From the NCBI GenBank assembly GCA_947443815.1, contig CANEXR010000092.1, positions 1 to 9,696 on the forward strand: 9,696 nucleotides of DNA, read 5' to 3'. The notes below the pieces were generated by a model, which worked only from the letters and a program-made list of their open reading frames with translations, ran no database searches and was not told where the DNA came from. How positions within the stretch are numbered: the stretch's first letter is position 1; the number at the start of each line of letters is the position of its first letter. The DNA is from Flavobacteriaceae bacterium (GTDB lineage: Bacteria; Bacteroidota; Bacteroidia; Flavobacteriales; Flavobacteriaceae). A program made the position numbers and the translations under genes. Shown here piece after piece: positions 1 to 8,107 of this stretch.

Positions 1-906
1 AATGCATTGGCTTTGATACAAAAAGTGACTTCAAATGATGCTTCGACTTTGACTATAGGGCGCGCACAATATTCTTGTCTGCCTAATAATGATGGTGGAA
101 TTGTGGATGATTTGATTGTTTATAAAATGAAGGATGAACAGTATTTATTGGTGGTCAATGCATCTAATATTGATAAGGATTGGGATTGGATTATGGCTCA
201 TAATGATTGTGACGTAAGCATGAAAAACCTTTCGGATGAGTATTCCTTATTGGCAATTCAGGGTCCTAAAGCCGTTGAGGCAATGCAATCGTTGTCATCA
301 TTGGATCTATCGGCTATTGCGTATTACCATTTTGAGGTGGGCGATTTTGCTGGGATTGAAAACGTAATTATTTCGGCTACGGGTTACACTGGTTCAGGAG
401 GTTTTGAAATTTATTGTAAAAATTCGGAAGTGGAACAAATTTGGAATGCAGTTTTTGAAGCGGGTGCTGCTTATAGTATTCAACCTATTGGTCTTGCTGC
501 TCGTGATACATTGCGTTTAGAAATGGGATTTTGTTTGTATGGCAATGATATTAATGATACTACATCGCCATTAGAAGCTGGTTTGGGATGGATTACTAAA
601 TTCACCAAAGCATTTACAAATTCTGAAAACCTAAAAAAACAAAAAGAAACGGATGTTGCTAAAAAATTAGTTGGTTTTGAAATGCAAGAACGTTCGGTAC
701 CTAGACATGATTATGAAATTGTGGATGCAACAGGAACGGCTATTGGAATTGTGACTTCGGGAACCATGTCGCCATCTATGAACATAGGGATTGGTTTGGG
801 TTATGTCACCACAGAACACAGTGCAATTGGCAGTGATATATACATTAGAATTCGTAAAAATGATGTTCCTGCCAAGGTAGTGAAATTACCATTTTACAAA
901 AAATAA
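1..906 (+). CDS. gcvT: Aminomethyltransferase, glycine cleavage system T protein (5' end missing)
   Basis: GcvT takes the aminomethyl group held on the lipoyl arm of the H protein, releases ammonia and passes the one-carbon unit to tetrahydrofolate. It acts in the cytoplasm as part of the glycine cleavage complex. The frame is open from base 1 and gives 301 codons. Family members are about 360 residues, so roughly the first 60 are outside the window. The TTG at position 7 is an internal codon, not a start. Recognisable family segments are GGIVDDLIVYK (folate-site region), the ARDTLRLEMGFCLYGNDI block with the following TSPLEAGLGW, and the C-terminal barrel ending in TSGTMSPSMNIGIGLGYV. No frameshift or missing block is visible. 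The S41 protease gene begins 9 bases after the stop, so the two are probably co-transcribed. The gcvT promoter is not in the window. Confidence 0.96.
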   Translation, partial: NALALIQKVTSNDASTLTIGRAQYSCLPNNDGGIVDDLIVYKMKDEQYLLVVNASNIDKDWDWIMAHNDCDVSMKNLSDEYSLLAIQGPKAVEAMQSLSSLDLSAIAYYHFEVGDFAGIENVIISATGYTGSGGFEIYCKNSEVEQIWNAVFEAGAAYSIQPIGLAARDTLRLEMGFCLYGNDINDTTSPLEAGLGWITKFTKAFTNSENLKKQKETDVAKKLVGFEMQERSVPRHDYEIVDATGTAIGIVTSGTMSPSMNIGIGLGYVTTEHSAIGSDIYIRIRKNDVPAKVVKLPFYKK

Positions 907-915
907 AAGAACATT

Positions 916-2958
916 ATGAGGGTATTTTTGCTGGGACTTTTTTTATTTAGCTTGCCTCTATTTGCTCAAAATGGAGTAAAAACATGCAAAATACTTTCTA
1001 AAATAAATGCGCTTATTCAAGAGCAACATTATAAACCAAAACCGATTGACGATAGTTTATCGGTTTATGTTTTTGATGCTTTATTGGACGAATTAGATCC
1101 AAACAGGAATTTATTCACCAAAAATGAATACCAAAAACTGTGTAAGCATCGGTTGGCATTAGACAATTATATCCAACAGAAAGATTGTTCTTTTATGACT
1201 GATTTTGTTTTAGCCTATCAAAATGGGCTGGAAAGAAAGAAAAGAATTCTCGAAAAAATACAAAAAGAAGCTTTTGATTACACCACAAAAGACACGGTTA
1301 AGTTTTCGAAAACAAATTTCCCATTTGACCTTGAAGAAACGGATCTTGAAAAAGTTTGGAAAAAACGAATTCGGTATGATATTCTTGAAGATATTTCTAA
1401 ATTAAGTGCTAATTTGGATTCTATAACCCCTCATTTTGTAACGCTTGAAAAAAGTACCAAATTCAAAATATTAGACACCAATTTATGCAAAGTAAATAGT
1501 ATTTTGAGCAGTCAAAAAGGCTTAGAATATGAAATTCAAAATAGCTTTCTCAATATTTTTTGTACCTATTTTGATCCGCATACCAATTATTTTTCTGTCG
1601 ATGCGAAATCGAGTTTCATGTCGTCGCTGTCAACTAGTACGCTGTCTTTAGGGCTGAATTTAACCATAAATGATAAAGAAGAAATTATAATTGAAGAAAT
1701 TGTTCCGGCGGGACCCGCTGATAAAACTGGAAAATTTGAAAAAGAGGATATAATTTTAAAGGTCTCCAATAAAAAAGGAGATGAATATTCCGTGTCCTGT
1801 GCTTCTTTAGAAAAAGTTGGAGAGTTGCTTTTTTCCGATTCAAACACCGAAATTGAATTGACTATTCAGAAAAAAAACGGGAATATCATTCCTATTCTAC
1901 TCAAAAAACAAGTAATGAAAGCCACTACAAATGCAGTCTATAGCTACGTTGTGGAGAAGGAAACCAAAATTGGTTATATCAATATTCCAAGTTTTTATTC
2001 TGATTTTGATGGCTATACAGTTCAAGGTTGTGCCGATGATGTGGCAAAGGAGATTTTGAAACTTCAAAAAGACACTATAAAAGGATTAGTCATTGATTTG
2101 CAAAACAACGGTGGAGGTTCAATGGATGAAGCCATAAAATTAGTAGGAATGTTTATTGATTATGGACCAATATCTGTTTTAGTCGATAATAAAAACAAAC
2201 TAAATACCCTTAAAGACCCTAATCGCGGTAGTTTTTACACAGGTCCTGTCGTGTTGTTAATTAATGGCAATTCTGCTTCTGCAAGTGAATTTTATTCGGC
2301 TGCAATGCAAGATTATAACAGAGCAATTGTCATTGGTAGTAAATCAATGGGTAAAGCTTCGATGCAAACCATTTTACCTTTGGACGAAAATAATCAACAA
2401 GATTTTGTAAAACTAACTGTCGAAAAATTTTATCGAATTACAGGAGACAGCAATCAAATAAAAGGAATTATTCCTGATGTTTCGATTCCTATTTTGTTTG
2501 ACAGTATTATGACTCGTGAAATAAGTCTTAAAAATGCGTTGAAGTATGACTCTATTGGTGTGAAAAACAGATTCAATTCGTTACCAAAAAATAATTTTGA
2601 AAAAATAATTGCTTTGAGTGATGCCAGAGTCAAACAATCCCCTCTTTTTAAAGAAATTAGCATTGTTAATTCTGAAATAAATGCCATTTATCAAAATCAA
2701 AAAAAGCCAACTCGAATCATTTTTAAAGATGTATTTAATGATGTTCATGAATTTGATGCTCTTTGGAAAAAAGTAAAAAAAATTGCTGAAACAGAATCTA
2801 GCTGTACTATCACTAATAATTCGTATGATTTAGAAAAATTAAAATTTGATCCGTATGAACAAGATATCAATACCTTTCGAATTAAAAACCTAAGAATGAA
2901 TCCATATTTAGAAGAAGCAATCGCGATACTAAATGATTACAACAATTTAAAAAAATAA
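916..2958 (+). CDS. Prc/Tsp-like carboxy-terminal processing protease (S41 family), exported
   Basis: This is a serine protease that degrades or trims envelope proteins from their C termini. The first ~18 residues form a signal peptide (hydrophobic run ending LFAQ), so it should act in the periplasm. At 680 aa it is almost exactly the length of E. coli Prc (682). Domains in order: an N-terminal Tsp domain with the signature ELDPNRNLFTKNEY (59-72), a PDZ domain (~243-330, with EEIVPAGPADKTG), the S41 core (~350-525), and a helical C-terminal domain (~540-675). The core has QNNGGGSMDEA, then GNSASASEFYSAAMQDYNRA with catalytic Ser455, and GKASMQ with Lys480 and Gln484. All three are offset +3 from Prc Ser452/Lys477/Gln481 (recalled numbering). 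The oddities are Ala in place of the usual Gly after the catalytic Lys, and LGLNL in the PDZ carboxylate loop. This suggests a diverged paralogue of the standard Bacteroidota Prc. It lies between gcvT (9-bp gap) and a secreted helical protein (7-bp gap). Confidence 0.93.
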   Translation: MRVFLLGLFLFSLPLFAQNGVKTCKILSKINALIQEQHYKPKPIDDSLSVYVFDALLDELDPNRNLFTKNEYQKLCKHRLALDNYIQQKDCSFMTDFVLAYQNGLERKKRILEKIQKEAFDYTTKDTVKFSKTNFPFDLEETDLEKVWKKRIRYDILEDISKLSANLDSITPHFVTLEKSTKFKILDTNLCKVNSILSSQKGLEYEIQNSFLNIFCTYFDPHTNYFSVDAKSSFMSSLSTSTLSLGLNLTINDKEEIIIEEIVPAGPADKTGKFEKEDIILKVSNKKGDEYSVSCASLEKVGELLFSDSNTEIELTIQKKNGNIIPILLKKQVMKATTNAVYSYVVEKETKIGYINIPSFYSDFDGYTVQGCADDVAKEILKLQKDTIKGLVIDLQNNGGGSMDEAIKLVGMFIDYGPISVLVDNKNKLNTLKDPNRGSFYTGPVVLLINGNSASASEFYSAAMQDYNRAIVIGSKSMGKASMQTILPLDENNQQDFVKLTVEKFYRITGDSNQIKGIIPDVSIPILFDSIMTREISLKNALKYDSIGVKNRFNSLPKNNFEKIIALSDARVKQSPLFKEISIVNSEINAIYQNQKKPTRIIFKDVFNDVHEFDALWKKVKKIAETESSCTITNNSYDLEKLKFDPYEQDINTFRIKNLRMNPYLEEAIAILNDYNNLKK

Positions 2959-2965
2959 AACCAAA

Positions 2966-4000
2966 ATGAAAGTATTCCTAAGTTTGTTCCTATTGTTATT
3001 TGTAGTAACATTATCAAACGCACAAGAATTTCAAACCCCAATTGACTATTTGAATTATATTGGAAAAGAAACGGATTTGATTTCAAAAACAACTTGGAAA
3101 TATACCGCAGCAGTAGCACATAGTAAAAATGCCCGAAAAATTGATGCAAACCGTAAATCATTGATCAAAACAATCCAAAATGCAACCAAAAAAATTGAAG
3201 CAATACAAAATGGTTACAAAGGTGATATGGAATATAGAAATCAACTCCTAGCCTATTTGTCTATTTCTGAAAAACAAATCAATCAAGAGTACGAAAAAAT
3301 AATAGACATGCAGGAAGTTGCAGAACAATCGTATGATTATATGGAAGCATATATTTTAGCCCGAGATTTAGTGAATGAAAAAATAAATGAAGAGGTTGAA
3401 AAACTAAATGCCAATCAAAAAATATTTGCAAATAAATATGGAATTCAAATTAATGAAGATACCAGTGAATTGAGTAAAAAAATGAAAATTTCAAATGAGG
3501 TTTTTGAAAACCATACCCAACTGTATTTGATCTTTTTTAAAATAAATTATACCGAATCTGTTTTAATGAAAGCAGTAGCTGATAATGATTTGAATGCCAT
3601 TCAACAAAACAGTAATGCTTTAGAACAATATTCAGACGAAGGGCTAGAAAAACTAAAAACATTTAAAAGTTATAAAGAGGATGTAATGCTGGTAAATGCG
3701 ACCAAAAAAGTACTTGAGTTTAGCAAAAAAGAAGCTTTAGAATTTAGTCCAAATATTGTTTCCTTTATTATGCTCAATCAAAAATTTCAAGAAAATAAAA
3801 AAACAATAGACAATAAACCCGCTAATAGTAGAACAAAAGAAGAAATTGATGCTTTTAACAAACAAGTCTCTGAATTGAATAAAGAAGTTGCCTCTTATAA
3901 CAAACTAAATATGAAATTCAATTCAGACCGACAAAATGCAATTAATTCTTGGAATACAACAGCTGATGCGTTCATAAATAAACATGTTCCAATTGATTAA
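2966..4000 (+). CDS. Secreted helical protein of unknown function
   Basis: I do not firmly recognise this 344-aa protein. Residues 1-19 are a clear signal peptide (MK, then a Leu/Val/Phe run ending SNA before Gln20). There is no lipobox cysteine, and I see no cysteine anywhere, so it is probably a soluble periplasmic or secreted protein. The mature part is rich in Lys, Glu, Asn and Gln with few Gly or Pro. It reads as long amphipathic helices, with likely coiled-coil stretches around 60-115, 130-155 and 285-320. It resembles, from memory only, the so-called LIC11966 family of surface proteins, which begin with a similar TPIDYLNYI-type helix; I give this low weight. The start ATG lies 7 bases after the S41 protease stop, so it is almost certainly co-transcribed with it. 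A substrate or adaptor relation to that protease is an inference from this position. No terminator is visible before the yebC promoter. Confidence 0.8.
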   Translation: MKVFLSLFLLLFVVTLSNAQEFQTPIDYLNYIGKETDLISKTTWKYTAAVAHSKNARKIDANRKSLIKTIQNATKKIEAIQNGYKGDMEYRNQLLAYLSISEKQINQEYEKIIDMQEVAEQSYDYMEAYILARDLVNEKINEEVEKLNANQKIFANKYGIQINEDTSELSKKMKISNEVFENHTQLYLIFFKINYTESVLMKAVADNDLNAIQQNSNALEQYSDEGLEKLKTFKSYKEDVMLVNATKKVLEFSKKEALEFSPNIVSFIMLNQKFQENKKTIDNKPANSRTKEEIDAFNKQVSELNKEVASYNKLNMKFNSDRQNAINSWNTTADAFINKHVPID

Positions 4001-4010
4001 TAAAAAACAT

Positions 4011-4041
4011 TTTGGTAAAATAAGGAATAACTGTATTTTTG
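4011..4041 (+). promoter_or_regulatory. Bacteroidota-type promoter for yebC
   Basis: A perfect -7 element TATTTTTG (4034-4041, consensus TAnnTTTG) follows a TTG (4012-4014, within TTTGG) with a 19-base spacer, within the usual 17-23. Transcription would start near 4046-4048 and leave a ~17-base A-rich leader to the yebC ATG at 4064. This makes yebC its own transcription unit even though it follows the gcvT-protease-helical protein cluster by only 63 bases. Confidence 0.75.
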
Positions 4042-4063
4042 CAGTTCAAAATAAGAAATAGAA

Positions 4064-4777
4064 ATGGGAAGAGCGTTTGAGTTCAGAAAAGGAAGAAAAA
4101 TGAAACGTTGGTCAGCAATGGCCAAAGCCTTTACCAGAATTGGTAAAGATATTGTAATGGCAGTAAAAGAAGGAGGTCCAAATCCGGAAGCCAATTCAAG
4201 ATTAAGAGCCGTAATTCAAAATTCAAAGGCAGTGAATATGCCTAAAGAAAATGTAGAACGCGCCATTAAAAAAGCAACCGATAAAGATACAGCAAACTAT
4301 AAAGAGGTCTTATTTGAAGGATATGCACCACACGGGATTGCAATTCTTGTAGAAACGGCTACAGATAATAACAATAGAACAGTTGCTAACATTCGCAGTT
4401 ATTTTAATAAATGCAATGGTACAATGGGAACACAAGGTTCTGTTGAATTTATGTTTGACCATACTTGTAATTTTAGAATCCCAGCAACAGGAATTGACCC
4501 AGAAGAATTAGAATTAGAATTAATCGATTTTGGTGCTGAGGAAGTTTTTGAAGACGAAGATGGTATTTTAATTTATGCTCCTTTTGGAAGTTTTGGAACA
4601 ATTCAAAAAGAATTAGAAAACAGAGGATTGGAAATTTTATCTTCTGGTTTTGAAAGGATTCCCCAAATTACAAAAGCACTTACAGAAGCACAAATTGCGG
4701 ATGTTGAGAAATTAATAGAAAAAATTGAAGAAGATGATGATGTTATGAATGTCTATCATACAATGGCAGAGAATTAA
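4064..4777 (+). CDS. yebC: YebC/PmpR family protein
   Basis: YebC/TACO1 family proteins are cytoplasmic. They were long annotated as transcriptional regulators, and more recent work links the family to translation, helping ribosomes through proline-rich stalls. At 237 aa it has the usual three-domain length. It starts with MGRAFEFRKGRKMKRW, the form typical of Bacteroidota and equivalent to the SKWANIKHRK start elsewhere. It continues with the family signature GPNPEANSRLR, then NMPKENVERAIKKA (about residues 59-72), FEGYAPHGIAILVE, and GTMGTQGSVEFMF. An acidic tail (EKIEEDDDVMNVYH) ends the protein. The ATG at 4064 is supported by the conserved N terminus, the A-rich leader and the promoter just upstream. 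It converges on the CBS-like gene across a palindromic terminator. Its molecular role in this organism cannot be read from the sequence. Confidence 0.96.
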   Translation: MGRAFEFRKGRKMKRWSAMAKAFTRIGKDIVMAVKEGGPNPEANSRLRAVIQNSKAVNMPKENVERAIKKATDKDTANYKEVLFEGYAPHGIAILVETATDNNNRTVANIRSYFNKCNGTMGTQGSVEFMFDHTCNFRIPATGIDPEELELELIDFGAEEVFEDEDGILIYAPFGSFGTIQKELENRGLEILSSGFERIPQITKALTEAQIADVEKLIEKIEEDDDVMNVYHTMAEN

Positions 4778-4790
4778 TTTTTTAGATTCG

Positions 4791-4840
4791 TTATAAACCA
4801 CAAAAAAGTCCCGAATTCGGGACTTTTTTGTGGTTTATAA
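4791..4840. terminator. Perfect 50-bp palindrome, bidirectional terminator
   Basis: Positions 4791-4840 equal their own reverse complement with no mismatch. The arms are 25 bp each and centre on GAATTC (4813-4818). The core is GTCCCGAATTCGGGAC flanked by A6 on the left and T6 on the right, so each strand reads as a GC-rich stem followed by a U tract. It starts 13 bases after the yebC stop and ends 9 bases before the stop codon of the convergent minus-strand gene, the expected place for a terminator serving both. Pairing continues outward as an AT-rich stem (TTATAAACCAC with GTGGTTTATAA). Confidence 0.92.
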
Positions 4841-4849
4841 TAAGGTGTG

Positions 4850-5890
4850 TTATTTTATAAATTCAATTTTTTGAGCTTCTTCTTCATTAATACTGTCAAA
4901 GAAACCTTGTTCATTCATCCAATCATCACTAAATACTTTACTCATATATCGAGACCCATGGTCCGGAAATATAGCTATTACATTGCTGTTTGCATCAAAT
5001 TCTCCTTCATCGGCATATTGCTTTATAGCTTGAAGTACTGCGCCAGATGTATAGCCAACAAATAAACCTTCTCTTTTAGCTAATTCTCTAGTGGAATGTG
5101 CGCTTTCTTCATCAGTAACTTTCATGAACTTATCGATGATTTCAAAGTCTGTTGCTGATGGAATTAAATTCTTTCCTAGACCTTCAATTCGATAAGGATA
5201 AATTTCTCCGTTATCAAATTCTTTAGTTTCATGGTATTTTTTTAATACCGAACCAAAAGCGTCAACACCTAGGATTCTAATATTGGGGTTTTGTTCTTTT
5301 AAATATTTTGCAGTACCAGATATAGTTCCTCCCGTTCCGCTACAGGCTATAAGATGGGTTAGTTTACCATTGGTTTGTTTCCAAATTTCTGGACCTGTAG
5401 TCAGATAATGTGCATCAATATTCAATTGATTAAAATATTGATTGATATAAACAGAACCTTTTGTTTCTTCGTGCAGTCTTTTGGCAACACTATAATAGGA
5501 ACGCTCATCATCGGCGCTAACATGCGCTGGACAAACATATACCTTTGCGCCTAAACTACGAAGCATATCAATTTTATCCTTTGATGATTTTGAGCTTACT
5601 GCAAGAATACAGCTGTATCCTTTTATAATGCTTACCATTGCCAAACTAAAACCAGTATTTCCAGAAGTAGTTTCAATTATGGTATCGCCAGGAGTTAAAA
5701 TTCCTTTCTTTTCAGCCTCTTCGATTATATATAATGCTATTCTATCTTTTGACGAATGTCCTGGATTAAAAGCTTCTACCTTTGCGTAGAAATTACCTTC
5801 TAACTCTTCGGTTACTTTATTTAGTTTAATAAGTGGAGTGTTACCTATTAACTCTAAAACATTATTATAAGCATTTATTTCTTCTTTCAT
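4850..5890 (-). CDS. PLP-dependent cystathionine beta-synthase/cysteine synthase-like enzyme
   Basis: This is a fold-type II PLP enzyme that makes cystathionine from serine and homocysteine, or cysteine from an activated serine and sulfide. I start it at the ATG at 5890 (346 aa); the frame opens at a TTG at 5908, but the added MINYFF is not family-like. Key residues are the PLP lysine Lys48 in NPGHSSKDRIAL, the substrate-binding loop TTSGNTG (74-80), the phosphate loop GTGGT (185-189), EGLG (236-239) and YTSGA (280-284). The C-terminal PDHGSRYMSK with SDDWM (309-325) is closer to the CBS signature (DSxRNYMTKFLSDxWM) than to CysK. There is no N-terminal heme domain and no C-terminal CBS-domain pair, so it is a minimal catalytic core. 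Position 47 is Ser where GGSVKDR enzymes have Val. No cystathionine lyase gene is nearby, so the true substrate stays open. Confidence 0.9.
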   Translation of the reverse strand: MKEEINAYNNVLELIGNTPLIKLNKVTEELEGNFYAKVEAFNPGHSSKDRIALYIIEEAEKKGILTPGDTIIETTSGNTGFSLAMVSIIKGYSCILAVSSKSSKDKIDMLRSLGAKVYVCPAHVSADDERSYYSVAKRLHEETKGSVYINQYFNQLNIDAHYLTTGPEIWKQTNGKLTHLIACSGTGGTISGTAKYLKEQNPNIRILGVDAFGSVLKKYHETKEFDNGEIYPYRIEGLGKNLIPSATDFEIIDKFMKVTDEESAHSTRELAKREGLFVGYTSGAVLQAIKQYADEGEFDANSNVIAIFPDHGSRYMSKVFSDDWMNEQGFFDSINEEEAQKIEFIK

Positions 5891-5939
5891 AAAAAAATAG
5901 TTAATCAAGGGCGCTTTTTAATTTAACCTCAATACGTGG

Positions 5940-5947
5940 CAAATTTA
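5940..5947 (-). promoter_or_regulatory. Candidate -7 element for the CBS-like gene
   Basis: Read on the minus strand this is TAAATTTG, a full match to TAnnTTTG, about 50 bases upstream of the ATG at 5890. The region about 19 bases further upstream is an AAAA tract without a TTG, so the -33 element is absent or weak. It lies in the 54-72-base gap after the S9 peptidase gene. It would allow independent transcription, but read-through from the peptidase gene is also possible. Confidence 0.4.
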
Positions 5948-5962
5948 ACAAAAAAAATCTAA

Positions 5963-8098
5963 TTAGTTTTTAATTTTTTCTAAATCTAACAAAAAACTAT
6001 ATTCTTTAGCTAATTCTTTAATGGCTTCAAATCGTCCAGAAGCTCCTCCGTGTCCAGCATCCATGTTTGTGTTCAAAAATAAAACAGTATCATCTTTTTT
6101 CATAGACCTAAGTTTCGCTACCCATTTTGCTGGTTCCCAGTATTGTACTTGAGAATCATGAAGCCCTGTAGAAACAAACATATTAGGATATTTTTGCACT
6201 TTAACATTATCATAAGGAGAATACGACAACATATAATCATAATATTTTTTGTCATTTGGATTTCCCCATTCATCATATTCGCCTGTTGTAAGCGGTATAC
6301 TATCATCAAGCATAGTGGTTATTACATCTACAAATGGGACTTGTGCAATAACACCATTGTATAATTCTGGAGCCATGTTAACAACTGCTCCCATCAATAA
6401 TCCACCTGCTGACCCACCTTCTGCATACAAATGAGCTGCTGAAGTATATTTTTCCTGAATTACAAATTTGGAACAATCAATAAAATCGGTAAAGGTGTTT
6501 TTCTTTTTTAATAATTTCCCATCTTCATACCATTGTCTGCCCAAATCTTCTCCACCACGAATGTGAGCAATAGCAAACACAAATCCTCGGTCCAAGAGTG
6601 ACAATCGTGTAGATGAAAAATACGTTTCCATTGTATAACCATACGAACCATAGGCATATAATAATAATGGATTACTACCATCTTTTTTCAAATCTTTACG
6701 ATAGACCATAGAAATTGGCACTTTTGTACCATCAGTAGCTGTAGCCCAAATACGCTCTTCTATATAATTGTTTTTATCAAATTTACCGCCAAGCACTTGT
6801 TGCTCTTTCTTCACTTCTTTTTCTTTTGTCTTCATATTAAAATCAATAATAGAAGACGGTGTTGCCAATGATTGATAACTATAACGCAAAATTGAGGTAT
6901 CAAAATCAACATTTGTTGTTGTATAAGCATTATAGGTTTCACTTCCAAAAGGCAAATAATACTCTTCTGCTCCACTCCATGGCATAATTCGGATATGATT
7001 CAAACCATTAGAACGTTCTTCTACCACTAGATAATCCCTAAAAATTTCAATATCTTCTAACAATACGTCTTTTCTATGCGGTATAACATCCTTCCAGTTT
7101 TCTTTTGCAGTAGCATTTTCAGGAGTTTTCATCAATTTAAAATTCAAGGCTTTGTCTTTATTGGTAAGCACATAAAACGAATCTCCAAAATGTGAAATAC
7201 TATATTCTAATCCGCGAACTCTTGGCTGAAAAACAACAAATTCTCCATCTGGAGTATCTGAATTCAAAATTCTATATTCTGTTGTTAAAGTACTACCTGA
7301 ACCAATTACGATGTATTTTTTTGATTTTTCTTTGCTTACAGAAACATTGAAGGTGTCATCTTTTTCATAATAAACCAACACATCATCCGCGGCAGCAGTC
7401 CCTAATTTATGTTTAAAAACTTTATCCGAACGCAAAGTAACTTTATCTTGTCTGGTATAAAAAAAGGTTTTATTATCATTGGCCCAAACGGAGCTCCCAG
7501 TAGCATTTTCTATTTTATCCGAAAGAATTTCACCTGTTTCTAGATTTTTTATTTGAATTGTATAAATGCGTCTGCCAAAGGTATCCACTCCAAACGAAGC
7601 AAACTTATTATCAGGACTTACACTTAAACCTCCTAACTGAAAAAACGAATGTCCTTTGGCCAAATCATTACAATTAAACAAAATTTCTTCATCAGCAGAT
7701 AGACTTCCTTTTTTTCTGGAATAAATAGGGTAATCTTGGCCTTTTTCATACCGTGTAATGTAGTAATATCCATTGTATAAATACGGAACGGATTGATCAT
7801 CTTCTTTAATTCTGCTTTTCATTTCTTCAAACAAAGCCGTTTGAAAATCTTTAGTATGGGCAGTCATTGCCTCATAATAAGCATTCTCCTGATTCAAATA
7901 ATCTATTACTTCAGGATTTTCTCTTTCATTCAACCAAAAATAATTATCAATTCTTACATCTTTATGCTTTTCGAGTGTTTTGGGAACTATTTTTGCTTTT
8001 GGAGCCAATAAATCTAATGACATGGTTTGTGCTTTGGTTTTAGTAAATGAAATTGCAAAAATAACACAAAGACCTACTAGTATAAATCTGTTTTTCAT
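5963..8098 (-). CDS. ptrB: Oligopeptidase B-type S9A peptidase, exported
   Basis: This is a prolyl-oligopeptidase-family serine peptidase that cleaves short peptides, in OpdB after Arg or Lys. I place the start at the ATG at 8098 (711 aa); an upstream TTG at 8125 would add nine residues before the signal peptide. Residues 1-23 form a signal peptide (MKNR, hydrophobic run, then KTKA before Gln24), so it should be periplasmic, unlike cytoplasmic E. coli OpdB. Domains: an N-terminal cap starting at DNYFWLNERENPEV, a seven-bladed propeller (~80-425), and a C-terminal alpha/beta-hydrolase. The catalytic triad is Ser563 in EGGSAGG, Asp648 in GLHDSQVQYWEPAKW and His683 in AGHGGASGRF. TTGEYDEWGNP (605-613) matches the acidic loop that gives OpdB its basic-residue preference, with Asp609 where E. 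coli has the second Glu. The gene is divergent from ybaB. I see no convincing TAnnTTTG for it in the shared upstream region. Confidence 0.93.
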   Translation of the reverse strand: MKNRFILVGLCVIFAISFTKTKAQTMSLDLLAPKAKIVPKTLEKHKDVRIDNYFWLNERENPEVIDYLNQENAYYEAMTAHTKDFQTALFEEMKSRIKEDDQSVPYLYNGYYYITRYEKGQDYPIYSRKKGSLSADEEILFNCNDLAKGHSFFQLGGLSVSPDNKFASFGVDTFGRRIYTIQIKNLETGEILSDKIENATGSSVWANDNKTFFYTRQDKVTLRSDKVFKHKLGTAAADDVLVYYEKDDTFNVSVSKEKSKKYIVIGSGSTLTTEYRILNSDTPDGEFVVFQPRVRGLEYSISHFGDSFYVLTNKDKALNFKLMKTPENATAKENWKDVIPHRKDVLLEDIEIFRDYLVVEERSNGLNHIRIMPWSGAEEYYLPFGSETYNAYTTTNVDFDTSILRYSYQSLATPSSIIDFNMKTKEKEVKKEQQVLGGKFDKNNYIEERIWATATDGTKVPISMVYRKDLKKDGSNPLLLYAYGSYGYTMETYFSSTRLSLLDRGFVFAIAHIRGGEDLGRQWYEDGKLLKKKNTFTDFIDCSKFVIQEKYTSAAHLYAEGGSAGGLLMGAVVNMAPELYNGVIAQVPFVDVITTMLDDSIPLTTGEYDEWGNPNDKKYYDYMLSYSPYDNVKVQKYPNMFVSTGLHDSQVQYWEPAKWVAKLRSMKKDDTVLFLNTNMDAGHGGASGRFEAIKELAKEYSFLLDLEKIKN

Positions 8099-8107
8099 TA
8101 TTTTTTG

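Noticed and set aside
4847..5065. 72-codon plus-strand open frame antisense to the CBS-like gene
   Set aside because: Low-complexity Phe/Tyr/Ile-rich translation from AT-rich antisense DNA. It begins just past the terminator with no leader, and the minus-strand protein is clearly the real gene.
5888..5908. TTG start at 5908 for the CBS-like gene
   Set aside because: It adds MINYFF ahead of the family-like MKEEINAYNN start. ATG at 5890 is the better initiator and fits the family length.
5941..5997. Near-repeat AAATTTAACAAAAAA / AAATCTAACAAAAAA and the CTAATTAG palindrome followed by T8 on the minus strand after the S9 peptidase
   Set aside because: Low-complexity A/T sequence. One copy lies in coding sequence, and the 8-bp palindrome has too little GC to be a convincing terminator.
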